64,000 nucleotides of DNA from Undaria pinnatifida (GCA_012845835.1 JABAKD010000029.1:1487970-1551969); one strand, 5' to 3'. Shown: positions 47,101-57,705, counted from the first letter of the stretch. Notes: generated from the letters alone by a model not told the origin. Program-made: numbers and translations.

Positions 47101-50100
47101 TTCGCTTAGATTTCGTGTGTGATGCGTTGCCAATATATTAAAAAGGTTAACGCCTTTACAGCTGCAAACCCGTTGTTGGGTAAATTACTTGGAATTAGTA
47201 TAGGGAGGGGTGTTATGGCTCTAAAGGGGTTACAGCCGCTTCTCTCCCCCCCCCGCCACCGTTGCCGAAAACAACAGATGGAGATCAAATACAAGGCACC
47301 GAAAGCGGGAAAATCCTTGCTTGCAAAGGTCGCGGCGAAAAGCGGTTCCGCTTCGGGCAGGGGCAGGGGCGGCTTGAGCAAAGGGAGTTCTAGCTCTTTT
47401 GGTAGTGGAGGCGGCGTTGGTGGGGGGGTTGGGGGTGGCGCCGGCGGCGGTAGTCGAGAGGAAGGCACTGTGAAAGCTCCAAGGGTTAAGGGGCAGGGGA
47501 AGGGGAAGCTGATCCACAAGACTGAGCCGATAGAGAAAGAAGGTAACCCATGTGCGGGCGGTTTTGTTACCCCCTTGTTGGCATTTCAGAGGGGGGAACA
47601 GTGTAGAAAGTGTCAAGACGGTGTGGCTGCAGCATTGGCCACGCGTAATGTCCCGGGCCTCGGGGGTAATTGGGGTGTTCAAAGTGTAACGTAGGGGCAT
47701 GTACAACACCCGCGCGGCGTTATTCTCTTCCTATTACGCGCTCTTCGTGGGAGGTTAGTCGTAGTACCGCACGTGTCGCTTTTTAGGTCTCTAGGCTTGG
47801 ATCTCACACCGGTTACTGCCTTAACTGCTTTAATGATTCGTGTACATGAGACAACCCCGGTGGTGCGATTGGCAAACGATAGCGCTGAACCTTTACGGTG
47901 CAATCCGACCAGGGAGGAACCGCTGTCGTGACCCATGACGGTGTACTGTGTGTCAGATATGACGCTTGAAAGGAACATGTGCATGTGGTGAAGCTTATTG
48001 ACTCGGGTTGCACCGCGAATTGCTCAGGTGGTTCCATACAGACCCCCGTTATACCGGCGGAGTGCCCACTTTTCGCCCCTTCTGCGTTACCGCCGTACAA
48101 TAGTAGTACAGATATATGTCTGTCTCCTGTGGCAAAAACGTTCACGACCTTTCGAGTTGCGAAATCCGTTTCTTTCGCCTTACCGCCGCCCTTTATCTGC
48201 AGCCAAATTGTTTCCCCCTTTGTTACGAGTATGATACCATACACAATGCCATACACTCCGCGAAAGACGTTTTAATTTCGCGCGAACACGAGGTTCTGAT
48301 TTTCACCCCGCTAATAAGTGTACCAGGTACCTTTTTCCGAGATCGCCGACGCCGGATTATACGTCCGCCGCCGCGGACCACGACCGCGTACAAGTTGACG
48401 ACAGTTACAAATATCCCGGGCGTTTCACAGGTCGGATCACACTTTTCGCGGGTCGGATCGAGTCAGGGTGACCCGAACCGACCCGTGAGATTTGAAAGCT
48501 ACCTGACCCAACCCGAAGGCCGGATCATGACCCGCGAAAACCCCTGCAAATATCTTGCTGCGCGAGTAGGGTTGGTAATCAACCAAAAAACGGGCTTGAT
48601 ATGATATGATGTTGGATTATTTTGTTTTTTTTGCTGGATTAAATCTTGATTGCTTGAGTGTTCGTCTTATGTGGCGCGTACTGTAGTATGGCATACTAAA
48701 AATAAAACCTGCCACAGGTCTATTTTTTCATGATACTTTAGCATGGTGGTGCTGAAACCAATACGATTTATTCATACAGTAGAAGACATACCAGGTACAT
48801 TTTTTTGTATAGATTGTATACTGGGAATTCTCAAGCCCATATATAACATACTTACATAGCGTTTTAGTATGCTATTACACTAAAAACCATTTACGTTACT
48901 GCGTGGCGTTTTAACATCCCGTACTAAAAACCGTAACGCTAGAATAGTCAAATATATCAAGGACAAGTCGATTTGATGATTAGAAAGAAATAATCATAAT
49001 TTCAGAACATTATTTATCATGATTATTTTGTTGATTTCTGACGCTATGCGCGAGCTCCTAGCGACAACTATATACATTTTTTTTTTCGTACGGCATTGTT
49101 TTGTTTCTCCGTTCGCAGGACGCTTCGGGGCGACGTCGAAACCGACGAAGGGGCCGGTAAAGACCAAGATCAAGGGGAAAGGAGGAGGGTACCTCTTGAG
49201 GTGAGCCGGTCACAGCACACGCCTAAAGAAACATGACGCCCTTTCCCATGAATAGACTAGAGGCTAAACGCCCTTGTCTTTGGGGTTCTAGGTTTTTACC
49301 TGGAATCCATTATGCAAGCAACTAAACGTTTATAAGCGCTTACCGAAGTAGCCGGTGAAGGCGAAGGTGAAAGGACGGTACCTCTTGGGGTGGTCCAGCC
49401 AAGCTATGCGGCGCTTGACTCTGATTTTGCGCTGCTTCGCTGAAAACGAGCGGGCCGTACAACCAACGAGCCATGCGCCGAATCCATTTTACAACTAGCT
49501 CACCGTACAACCAAATCGACCGAACAACCAAACCGACCGAACAACCCACCCGCCGTACAACCAAACCGACCGTTCAACCAACTCGCCTCCCCAACTAACA
49601 GACCGTACAACAACCGACCGCACATCCAACCGACCGTACAGCCGCCCACCGCCGTAGAACCAAAACGACCGACAACCAACCGACCGATCAAATACCCCAC
49701 CGAAGCACCGAAACTGACCATACGCCCAACCGACGTGTACAACCAATTGACTGTACAACCAACCGACGGTACCAACAACCGACCGTACAACCAACACTTG
49801 CGCTACTTGGCTATAACCCAAACGCCTGTTCAACCAGATTTTTGCGCTGCTTCGCTGTGCCTCAACCGACCGTAAACCAACCTTTCGCGCAGCTTCGATG
49901 TAAACCAACCGGCCGTACAGCCAACCAACCTTGGCGCTGCTTCCCTGAATATCAAAGCCACCTCACTCTCTCCGTTTCGCTCTGTTTCTGGCCTCTCTGT
50001 TTTTTTTCGACTACTCGATTAATCCACTTTGTGCTGCATCGCTGTAAACCAACTGACCGTACCACCACCCTGCCGCTGCTTTTTTCCGTGCTCCGCTGTA

Positions 50101-53100
50101 AACTAACCCACCGTACAACCTACCGCCCTGGTGTAATCAAACCAATCAGCAACAAGTCCTCGTCACCGAGGGGCTCGGCAAGAGGAGGTAGCATCACCAG
50201 CGGCCCCAGAGGTACCCCCGCAACGATCGGCACCCGAGGAGGACCCGGCAGCGCTACCGCAGCAAGCAAAGGGGGCGCGGCAGCAGCGAGTGGCCCTCGC
50301 GGAGGGGATGGGTCTGTCGGTGTGGGCCCCCGCGGGGGGGTGGTAGTAGCCAACGGACCCAGAGGGGGGGGTACTTCAAGTGGGGGAAAAGGACTCGGGG
50401 TTTCCAGTGTAGCTAGAGGAGGCGGGGTGTCCGGTGGGGCGAGGGGAGGCGGGGCTACTCGCGGCGGTAGTAAAACGAGCTCGGCGGCGATCGGTGGGGT
50501 TGGGCCGAGAGGGGGAGCGGGGGGTGCGGCGAGCGGTGGGAAGGGGAAGGGATTGTCGGGCGGGGGGTCGGCTTTGAAGCGAAGCGCGGTGGCGCACTTG
50601 GCTAACCTTAAGCGAGCGAGAGTGGACGAGGATGATTCGATGAGAAGGACTCCTGTCAACGAGGCGAGTTCCGTGTTTTTTTCGGTGTTTTTTATCTTGT
50701 TTTCGGCAGTTTTGGTACGTCGCACGGAACCGCTGAGAGAGGGTCGTGTGGTTCCGAATTCATGTCGCCTCCGACTTGTGTGCCGTATCCTACGCCGAGC
50801 TTCAAACTCCCGAAGTCATTGCGCCCTTGCTTTCCTCTTTGCCCCTGTAGTTTCGATCGTGGTTCCTCATTGGTGCGGTGCGTTGCCAGATGACCATACC
50901 TGCTCTTAGGTGGGACCCCGCGCTGTCCCGGGATAGTACGTTACTCCGTAGGGCGAGAGCGTGACTATTAGTAGCGATTTTCACCGCACTAAACTGGGGC
51001 CGCACTAAAGGGTACCGCACGAAAAGGGTACACGCGTGCTGAGGTAGAGATGTATCTTTTTTTGGCTGAGGCTCCTTCCTCACTCAACCTCTTTAGAGCC
51101 CCAAAACCCTTCCCTATACTAAATTCAAGTAAAATTGTCCCCAAAAAGGCTTTCCAGCTGTAAAGCTCTATATCCGGCCCAAGAAACTGAGTTGGAGAAA
51201 AATGTAAGTACTACCCGATGAACGATCCCATGGCCTAGCTCGGGATGAAACGAAAAATACTGCAAAGCAAGAGCGTGAAATTCCGATGATTTCGGGTTAA
51301 GGGGCCCCGTCTTTCAAAAACGATTAAGCATCAAAATGCTACTTCTATCCGTGGCACGCGTCGGCTAGCGTACTATTAATAAAGCGGGACCACCGGTGTA
51401 TGTGCGCCCGACCCCACGACCGTTGTTTCGGGTGGCGAGCGGTGTTTGCGGTGAACGTTATCTTGTACAGACGGGGGCCCGATGTAAGGCCGCTTGGAAC
51501 AGGCCAGTAGTGTTCGCTCTTTTTTATTTTCGCACCGCTCTTATCTTCAGTCGGGTATGGTATACCAGGTTGTAGTAGTGTTGCTGTTGTTCTCACACTA
51601 ACTCGCACAATCAAGTCCGTGGTAGCAGGACAGGCTCCAGCCACTCTGGAGAATAAAAATACCCCAGGCAAAAGATAAAGCCAACCGAAAGTGGTACGCG
51701 TATAATACATCACATTAATAGTTGGTCGATCTCACAGCTGTAGTGTATTTTTTCATTTTTTCTAATATATCAAGCGCTCAGTGCTGGCCCCACGAGGTAG
51801 CCTGAGCGTCCCGGGAAACGGATGGCCATGTACGGCTCAAGCTTTTCGTAATGCCCGTTCTAACACGTTGACTCTTCTGGGGAATCGACGCTTCCGCGAT
51901 TTTCTTGATTGCTGTAGTTGATTTTGGTGGGAAGGTCGCGATTTCGATTCCTTCTACGATCGTTTTTTTCTTTTGTGTGTATTTTTTTTCTACGTTGTAA
52001 ATAGGTTGACATGCGCGTTCGTTATGGTTGGAAAGTCGCAGCTTCGAATCCTTCTGCGAGTTTTTTTTTTTTTTTCGTGTATTTTTTTTTTACGTTTCAC
52101 TGCAGGTTTGATGTAGTAGTAGTATACGCTAGTAACCTATCTTTCTTGCGGTGATGTACGTATCGTTGGTACCATCATTCCCATCGATATGTTTTTGCTG
52201 CTATTATAAAGACGTATTAGATAGATACATACGTTAATATGTTTGTGCTTGCACCATATATTATTTATGTTGGTGCAGCAGAGACGCTGAAGGCTCCGAT
52301 TTAGACCAGGTTTTGAGCCGTGTTCGAAATAGGTCGAGCTGACGTCCACTTCTCGACGCGCTGTTTCCTGGACGTGCCTCACCTTCCTCGACTCTCCCGA
52401 CCCTGCCGGGATCGGTGTCGGTCGTTAGCGTCGTTTCTCTGCGGGGGTGCTCTACTTGCTTTTTGGTCAAAATATCAATTTGTCTGTTCGTACTTACAGA
52501 TGCATGTCAACCTGATAGAAAATCACATATAAGAACATGAGCATAAACGGTTGGGCTGTTGTCGCATTGATGACGTCGTCCGTGGTTCGAGTCCGGGATC
52601 CTTTTTTTTGTGAGATGTCCTTTTTTTTTGTTCCGGTGTTGAAAAACTGGCACGATCATGATTGAGGTGCGTTTTAGGCTGTGCAATCGAGGAGTAGGTT
52701 TTTTTCTTCCTGTTAGGCGCCGTGTGTGGAGATAACAACGCATGGTTAGAAGGTAGCTGGCACTCCTTGAGAATGTAATAGGAAGGTCGTAGGTTCGATT
52801 CCAGGAGTGCTTCCAGTTTTCTGTTTTTTGTATACCGTGTTTTTTTCATACTTTTTTGCTGTGCTCCGCCGTGTATGAGTGGTTTCACAACACAGGGTAC
52901 CTGAACCTGATATATTAATTATATGCTGCTGTACGCTGCTGTACGACGTACGGGTATGTGTTTGTATATACCTGCCATGCATTTCTGCTGCTGCTGCCCG
53001 GCTGTTGCTGCAGCTGCAGTGCTGCTGCGTACCGCTTCTATTCGTCATCGTATGTATGGCGGATGACGTACTGCAGTTTTTGCTGTGGTTTATTGCACGT

Positions 53101-56100
53101 GATTGACACGATTTATTTGTCATGTACATTTTGGCAGTACTGTCGAATGTTCAGCCTCGAATTACCTATAATCCTACAGTGATGATGCATGTCAAGCATC
53201 GTCGAAATTACGGGCATGCGCGGACCTAAGGCGGGCGGCAGCCCGCCGCGGCGAAGCCCCGTTGGTACCAGGTATGTATTTGTGGGTCAACTACTAAAAG
53301 CCGTTGCGTTCCAGCAGCCGCTATATTTTGTCCCCCTCGAAACGGGCTTTGTAACTTCCGTACTTGGAGTGATTAAATAATTCAAGACTGAACGTCTCTA
53401 TCACCCTGTTGATCCTGGTGCATACTAGCTAGCGCAAAGGGGAGTCGTCGACCTATATCCTTCATGAGGACATACACCCCATAAAACGCGCAATCGGAGT
53501 ACATATCACACATAGCTTGCAAATATGAGTTTCGTCGGAATCCTCGATCTCACAGCTGCAGTGTATTTTAATTTATTTGTAAGAATTGCTGTCGTAGTTG
53601 GGTTTATTGTTGCTGGACACAGTGTTCAGTGGTGGCAAGGTTAACCGACTTCGATGTTGTCGCTTTTAAGATTTTCTTCTGACGTACTGCTGTACGAATT
53701 TTTCGGGGACACTGCACTGCTTGGAAATAGAGTGGGCACGCGTTTTTCAGGGGTGACCAGATAGAGTCGCCCTTTTAGAGCTGAAGCATCCATCCTACAC
53801 TGTTTCCAAGAGGTTTCTACCGAAAAAACGTGGGCGAACTTCTGCTAAGGTTATTCGTGTCTAAACCTCCCACAGAAAGACCAAATATCGTACGCTAAAG
53901 AACACTAAAAAAGATCACCCTGATCCGCGCGATTGCTTTCACGAAGCGTCACCCGTGTCGGCCATCCATCTAAGAAATCCTTGCCATGCATGGCATATTG
54001 TACGATTCATGAGATAATTCATCTAATGCCATGTCTATTCTGTAGCTGACTTGATCTACATAAGAGCCGTCCCTAACCGCTCCGATGTTATCGCTTTTCC
54101 TTCTACTTTTGTTTCGTTTCGCTGGCGCTCCAGAGAGGAGGAGCCTCGGCAGGAGGCGCGGGCGGGGGTGCGGGCAGAGGAGGTAAGATAGCGGGAGGTG
54201 GGGCGGGGGGGGGGGGAGCCGTTGGCGATTGCAATCGGCGGAAGAGCGGGCGCGCGCGGAAGCGAAAGGTGCTGGACGGCCAAGCGGACGATGAGGACGA
54301 CTTGGATGACGACTACCAAAGTGAGCATGCATTTACAGCAAGCACTTGCTGGCAAAGATGACATTTTTTGTGTCGTAGGTGACTGGTCTTTTTTGAAAAA
54401 GGCCAAGGCCCCTTTTATGATATTTTTCAGAGGTTTTCACGGGCCATGACCCGGTCCACGGGTCGGGTCACGAGGTTTTCGAGTCGGGCCGGGTTAGGTG
54501 GTGTTCGAAATCTTACGGTTAGTGGGTGAGCTTGCGCAAGTCCCACACTACCCGGAATGATGCCGTTCCGGGTGATTCATCTCCTCCGCACCTAATCCCC
54601 AGGGGTCAGGTCGGGTCGACATACTCATGCATCCGTGCACAACGGCAGCTTGCGCTGCTGGAGTAGTAACGGGGACCGCCGGCAGGGCCAGCTCGGGCTA
54701 TCGCTACCACAGGAACTGAAGGATACGCCAGCTACCTCTGGATTGCGAATGCAATTGAGATAAATTGACACACGACGTGTATGAAAAATACGTGGAAGTG
54801 TGGTTAGCTTAACCCTTATTTTCCCCCGTCCGCGGGAAGATTAAAACAAAAAAAAACTTACGGGTCGGGTCGAGTCGGGTCAGGAGGTTTTCAAATATCA
54901 CGGGTCGGGCCGGGTCCACCCTGACCCGATCCGACCCGCGAGAGCCGATCTGAACCTTGAAAAAGACGTGGTGTTTTGTCCTCACTCAACGTGTTTGTTT
55001 TAGTCCAGGCCTATTTGGACGGTAACATACCTGATACTAGGTTTTGTGCTAGTTTTTGTGTAGAGGGTGGTCTGTGAAGGGATCAAACAACGGTTTGCAT
55101 AGCATTTTTGCTGGCGGCAGCTTTAGTCAGGGATAGGGGGACACATGCTCCGGTAGAGGTGTACCTTTTTTTTCTGAGGCTCATAATCTATTGAGGAGGA
55201 GCTCTGTACCCCTCTGCGGCAAAAACTGATTGTTAGTAAAATGAAAGCGCATTCTAACGAATCAAAATCCATTACCTACTGCAGGTATACCGAAAAATAG
55301 TACCTGTTGGTAGTGCGAAGCAAGAATAACCTCCCAATGGTTTTGGGTGAAAGGAGCTACGCCATGCAGAAAATGTTTTAGCCGAAAAGTGGTGTATCTT
55401 ACTACGTCTGTCGTAGCACGCGTCCGGGGCTTTTTTTCAGGGATTTTCACGGGTCAGATCTCTTCTCGCGGGTCGGATCGGGTCAAGATGACCCGACCCG
55501 ACCCGACCCGACCCGACCCGACCCGCGAGATTTTGAAAACTTTCTGACCCGATCCGACCCAATCCGTGAGTTTGCCAGTACCTCCTTACCCCGCCCGACT
55601 CGACCCGCGAGTTTTCGAAACCTTCCTGATCCGACCCGCGGGCCGGATCATGATCCGTGAATAGCCCTCCCTATTTTGGCCCTAACAGATTATACTACAC
55701 TGCTGTTTTCTACAAGGCGTCTTTGCTTGACGGGGGGTTGTTGTAAGGCAGTGTGTCCACGCTCTACGGGCGACGTGCTATACGCCTCGGTTTGTTCCCG
55801 TGTGTTGGCGTACTAGATCGCGAGGGGTACGGCCTTTCTATGCTGCCTCCGTCCCTCCGATTGTACACGACAGCTCTTGTGCAGTTGAGAGTTAAGAACC
55901 ATGGCCTCGAATTTTGCGCGAAACGTAAGAAAATCGCTTTTTTACGCTGACAATTGTGTGGAACGCACCCTGCCTCTTGAGAAATTGAGCCTAACCCACA
56001 AGAAGAGCTTTTTAGTCGCTACACTTTTGGTGGGGGGGCGGAGTACTTGGAATTCGTGTAGGAGTTTATCTCCAGTAGTAAAAGAGTGAAATGGTATCGC

Positions 56101-56534
56101 GCACTATTGTTGTCCCTCTTGAGGCGGCATTTACTGCTGTCACACTGCCTGTGGCTCCAAAGGTGCTAGGGTTACCCAAACCTTGAAAGAGCGATACATT
56201 GGTACTTTCCGTAGGTCCAAGCCTCCCCCCCGTTCTCCCTTGCCGCCGTCCGATTGCCTGTTTTGTTTATTTATTTATTTTTTCTTGTCGTCCCATGTGT
56301 TATTCTGTAGCATCGTTGCATTTGTTCTCCAGCTCCCTTCATCCCTTTTCCCTTACGCTCTGATCCGGGTTCGCATGTAAGGTGTTGCGCTGCGGGTTTG
56401 CCTCCACCTCATCACACCGCGCTCCGCTGACCCCCCTCTACACTCACCCTTGCCCTTCTTCGCTTGTGTCGGTGAAAAATACGTTATTTTTTCTGTCGCG
56501 CAGGCGGTCCACACCATCAGTACCACCACCGACG
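41149..56534 (+). CDS. MYB/SANT protein with Gly/Arg-rich tail, 3' end unresolved
   Basis: Exons by splice sites and phase: 41149-41247, 44566-44646, 45850-45954, 46664-46780, 47278-47542, 49119-49200, 50150 to 50672 (or 50714), 54134-54320, 56504-56534. Exons 1-2 form one MYB repeat: Phe-Ser-His-Glu-Glu-His start, Trp in Asn-Glu-Trp-Glu-Lys-Ile, and Val-Arg-Met-His-Ala-His-Asp-Tyr-Phe, a variant of the SHAQKYF signature. Exons 3-4 form a SANT repeat of the DIVARICATA/RADIALIS type: Trp at start, Phe-Glu-x-Ala, Arg-Trp-x-x-Val-Ala, Pro-Gly-Lys, Glu-Asp-Val, Arg-Tyr, Asp-Val-x-x-Ile-Glu. Exons 5-8 are Gly/Lys/Arg/Ser-rich with many Arg-Gly-Gly and end in Arg/Lys then Asp/Glu clusters. Likely a nuclear DNA-binding regulator. 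The start ATG is the best local choice (an aromatic replaces the first Trp), but AG at 41161-41162 could be an acceptor for an earlier exon. Later joints are less certain. Confidence 0.75.
41345..41650 (+). repeat. Dispersed repeat family C, copy 2
   Basis: Begins AAAAAATGAAAAAACACAC-TTCAGCTGTGAGATCG. It continues with TTTGCAAGGTGCGTGTGATA, CGCGCGTGTTACGGG, GGTCGGTGAGTCCCCTGCAA and GCACGGAAACTGTATAACCCG. Parallel to 62425-62690 over its full length; inserted in MYB intron 1. Confidence 0.75.
42503..42652 (+). repeat. (GTT)n plus dispersed repeat also at 51578-51720
   Basis: About ten GTT units, then CTCACATTAACTCGCATAATC, AAGTCCGTGG, AGGCTCCAGTCACTCTGGAG and AATACCCCAGG. The same order, with a shorter GTT run, occurs at 51578-51720. 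TCCAG..CTGGA forms a short hairpin. The GTT run may be the variable tail of the element. Intronic to the MYB gene in both places. Confidence 0.75.
43126..43452 (-). CDS. Coding-like minus frame inside MYB intron 1
   Basis: A 108-codon frame without a convincing ATG ends at TGA 43126. The first two thirds look protein-like (Trp, Phe-Arg-Gln, Met-Arg-Lys-Trp-His-Glu-Ala-Glu, Ala-rich), and the rest is Gly-rich over a G/C run. The frame stays open upstream to about 43500. A good minus-strand acceptor lies at about 43065. It could be a captured transposon fragment or an antisense gene; family not recognised. Confidence 0.3.
   Translation of the reverse strand: MTTTPTSTHDRPEWALDTSKAAQKAGRWFRQVEEGAESFMRKWHEAERCRAVERHAKAAAAPSTVGISKRSGVAGKGGVGEGARGGRPAQETQVWVWPSSSSSLCAFQ
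43604..43873 (-). repeat. TRIM long terminal repeat, left copy
   Basis: Carries a perfect 11-bp inverted repeat AGATCGGAGGC / GCCTCCGATCT around GCGT (43741-43766), present also in the right copy. This could be a transcription-end or packaging-type hairpin. Confidence 0.88.
44044..44313 (-). repeat. TRIM long terminal repeat, right copy
   Basis: Same length as the left copy and about 97% identical by eye, with the same TGTTAA/TTAACA ends and hairpin. The right end abuts GTAA. Confidence 0.88.
45165..45310 (+). repeat. Dispersed repeat family B, copy 3
   Basis: GCGCGAGAGCGTGAGT, ATGACGAGC, CCGAACCCTGTGCGCGATAA, G-run and GTGACCACGGCTTGTCCAGAAG in the same order as the other copies. Lies in MYB intron 2. 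Confidence 0.75.
45594..45849 (+). repeat. Short tandem repeats with decoy splice acceptors
   Basis: GTGTAACCGC..TGTTGTAACGCCTGCCTTTTTGCTGCT-like units repeat about three times directly before MYB exon 3. One upstream copy ends GTTGCTCCGCAGATGG, paralleling the true TACTCCTCAG|ATGG junction at 45849/45850, but its frame stops at once. Confidence 0.6.
48425..48545 (+). repeat. (GACCC)n-type dispersed repeat, copy 2
   Basis: CGGGTCGGATCGAGTCAGGG, TGACCCGAACCGACCCGTGAGA, CTGACCCAACCCG and GGATCATGACCCGCGAA match the arms of the 28935 and 55436 copies, with few perfect pentamers left. In MYB intron 5. Confidence 0.75.
49342..49393 (+). pseudogene. Decayed duplicate of MYB exon 6
   Basis: ACCGAAG...CCGGT.AAG.C.AAG.T.AA....GTACCTCTTG repeats the second half of exon 6 (49141-49205). 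It has deletions, an in-frame TAG and a broken donor (GGGGTGG in place of GAGGTGAG). Confidence 0.6.
49440..50130. repeat. CCGACCGTACAACCAA minisatellite
   Basis: About thirty degenerate copies of a 12-20-bp motif (AACCGACCGTACAACC). From about 49400 onward they are interspersed with GCGCTGCTTCGCTGTAAACC about every 60-100 bp. This fills MYB intron 6 up to the acceptor at 50149. The long minus-strand frames here (Val/Arg/Trp/Gly-rich) are products of the repeat. Confidence 0.85.
51578..51720 (+). repeat. Second copy of the 42503-42652 repeat
   Basis: GTTGTTCTCACACTAACTCG, AATCAAGTCCGTGG, AGGCTCCAGCCACTCTGGAG and AATACCCCAGGCAAAA. Here the GTT run is short (GTAGTGTTGCTGTTGTT). In MYB intron 7. 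Confidence 0.75.
51735..52110. repeat. Family C fragment and two tRNA-box-B-like units with T-runs
   Basis: 51735-51770 is the end of family C on the minus strand. Then two tandem ~95-bp units (about 51920-52010 and 52015-52108) each read GG-AAGGTCGC..TTCGA(A)TCCTTCT, a T-run, GTGTATTTTTTTT and TACGTT. TTCGAATCC followed by oligo-T resembles an internal Pol III box B plus terminator. No complete tRNA fold is present. Confidence 0.5.
52555..52815 (+). repeat. tRNA-like relics with 7-8-bp terminal stem
   Basis: 52741-52815 holds GCACTCCT and, about 45 nt later, AGGAGTGC, exactly complementary like an acceptor stem. A GGTTCGATTCC T-arm box lies just inside and oligo-T follows. The span is too short for a full tRNA because the D/anticodon arms are missing. 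A related box (GTGGTTCGAGTCCGG) followed by T8 lies near 52580-52610. Confidence 0.45.
53401..53575 (-). repeat. Dispersed repeat family C, copy 3
   Basis: Reverse-strand match to 62425-62600: CAGCTGTGAGATCGAGGATT, TTGCAAGCTATGTGTGATA, CCGATTGCGCG and TCATGAAGGATATAGGTCG. Inserted in MYB intron 7, just downstream of a GC-rich hairpin (GGGCGGCAGCCCGCC) at about 53232-53252. Confidence 0.7.
54430..54960 (-). repeat. (GACCC)n-type dispersed repeats, copies 3 and 4
   Basis: Two minus-oriented fragments (54430-54520 and 54855-54960) carry CGGGTCGGGTC, AGGAGGTTTTC and CGGGCCGGGT arms. The interval between them is unique. In MYB intron 8. Confidence 0.7.
55436..55670 (+). repeat. (GACCC)n-centred dispersed repeat, copy 5
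   Basis: TTTTTCAGGGATTTTCACGGG, CGGATCGGGTCAAGATGACCC, a perfect pentamer run (about 55488-55524), then CGCGAGATTTTGAAAAC arms and GGCCGGATCATGATCCGTGAA. This is the most complete copy and suggests that the element begins in ATTTTCACGGGTC and ends in its complement. Confidence 0.8.
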
Positions 56535-56648
56535 GTAAGAGCCGATCATCATCATCAAACACGCTAGCGATGCGTGGTTATGGGTGAAAAATTATGGACT
56601 GTTGTGGTATCAATATGAAGACCAATCGGTCCTTATGTTTCCGTGCAG

Positions 56649-56775
56649 AATGGTACGATTTTTGCCGTCGATTCTTCAGCGCTGGCACCCGTGGGACGTC
56701 GCACGTTCCTGGCTGGCGGTGATATCTGAACATGATCGTGGCGCTCTCTCCTTTGTTGTCCTTAAAAGTGCGTGA
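56649..56775 (+). CDS. Candidate last exon of the MYB gene
   Basis: An acceptor CCGTGCAG|A at 56648/56649 continues in the phase left by the 56504-56534 microexon and reads 41 codons to TGA. The intron would be only 114 bp, much shorter than the others, and a second phase-compatible acceptor (TTTTTTCCTTCAG at about 58153) gives a 13-codon ending. Either may be wrong. Confidence 0.2.
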
Positions 56776-57585
56776 CAACGACCGTGGTACTTCTTGCCCT
56801 AAGTCTCTTATCATATAGCATGAGGAAAGTGTGGTGTCTGCAAACGGTCTTGTCGCTTTTTTTGGCGCTTGTCCTTCGACGCTTTTAGAAAGCACACCCA
56901 TGTTTTTGGGTACAACTATGTGGAATTTGCGTAGGCTAACTTTTGCAGGAGGTGAAGCTTGGGAGGGCGACATTTCGGCAATAGATAGTACAACGCACAG
57001 CAGTAGCATATAGAACAGCAGGGAAGGGGGGTGGGGAGAAAGGGCGGCGAGTATGGTAGCAGTGTTGGCGAATACACGGGCATCGCTCCGCCTGTTCGTC
57101 TCCTTCGCCCCGTCTCTTCGTCGGTACCCAATTGCTGCGGTCGGTAGAGGTGTCGTTAGAAAGTTCCCAAGGGTGTGTTTTGTAGGGTACATACTCTAGA
57201 TATACCGAGGTATGGCGAATTTAGCCCGTGTAGTCTGCTGTTAGTACACACCCTTGAAAGTATCGCGTTTTTTTTTGTGTGTTTTTCGGTGTTGTTGCCC
57301 CCCTCCCCCCCCCGCTCCCGCTACGAAGCGAGTCCTTTTAATATGAAACTATTAACGAGGCACCCAAGATGTGAGGTCGAGATTTTCGTCGATGCTCGTC
57401 TTTTGCACGCTTTGTCTTATACTGCGTTTGTTTGCGAAGGCTCATGGTATGGCTTTAGCTGCGTGGGCGCGGAATCAAACGCGACGCTGAGAGGTCGCGT
57501 GGAGAGCATTCGCGATTTTGAAGTTTTTTTTTATGGGAGGGGATGGGACACTAATAGAACCGCGTGTTCTCGTGGATGTTTTGCA

Positions 57586-57705
57586 CGGAAACAAGCCAAG
57601 TACAGTAACCCCGGCGTGCTGTGCTGCTGTGGTGTGCTACCAGTTTTTGACGGAAACAAGTCAAGTACAATAAGTCCTGCGTGCTGTGCTGCTGTGGTGT
57701 GTGAT
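57586..57705 (+). repeat. 60-bp tandem duplication
   Basis: ACGGAAACAAG(C/T)CAAGTACA followed by GCGTGCTGTGCTGCTGTGGT occurs twice, at about 57588 and 57651. It lies within a 189-codon plus frame (57175-57744) that I do not accept as a gene. Confidence 0.75.

Noticed and set aside
49495..49908. Minus frames rich in Val-Arg-Ser-Val-Gly
   Set aside because: Direct translation of the CCGACCGTACAACC minisatellite.
56578..57192. 204-codon minus frame
   Set aside because: It overlaps candidate MYB 3' sequence and intron-like pyrimidine-rich DNA. Composition changes along its length and no splice or motif evidence supports it.
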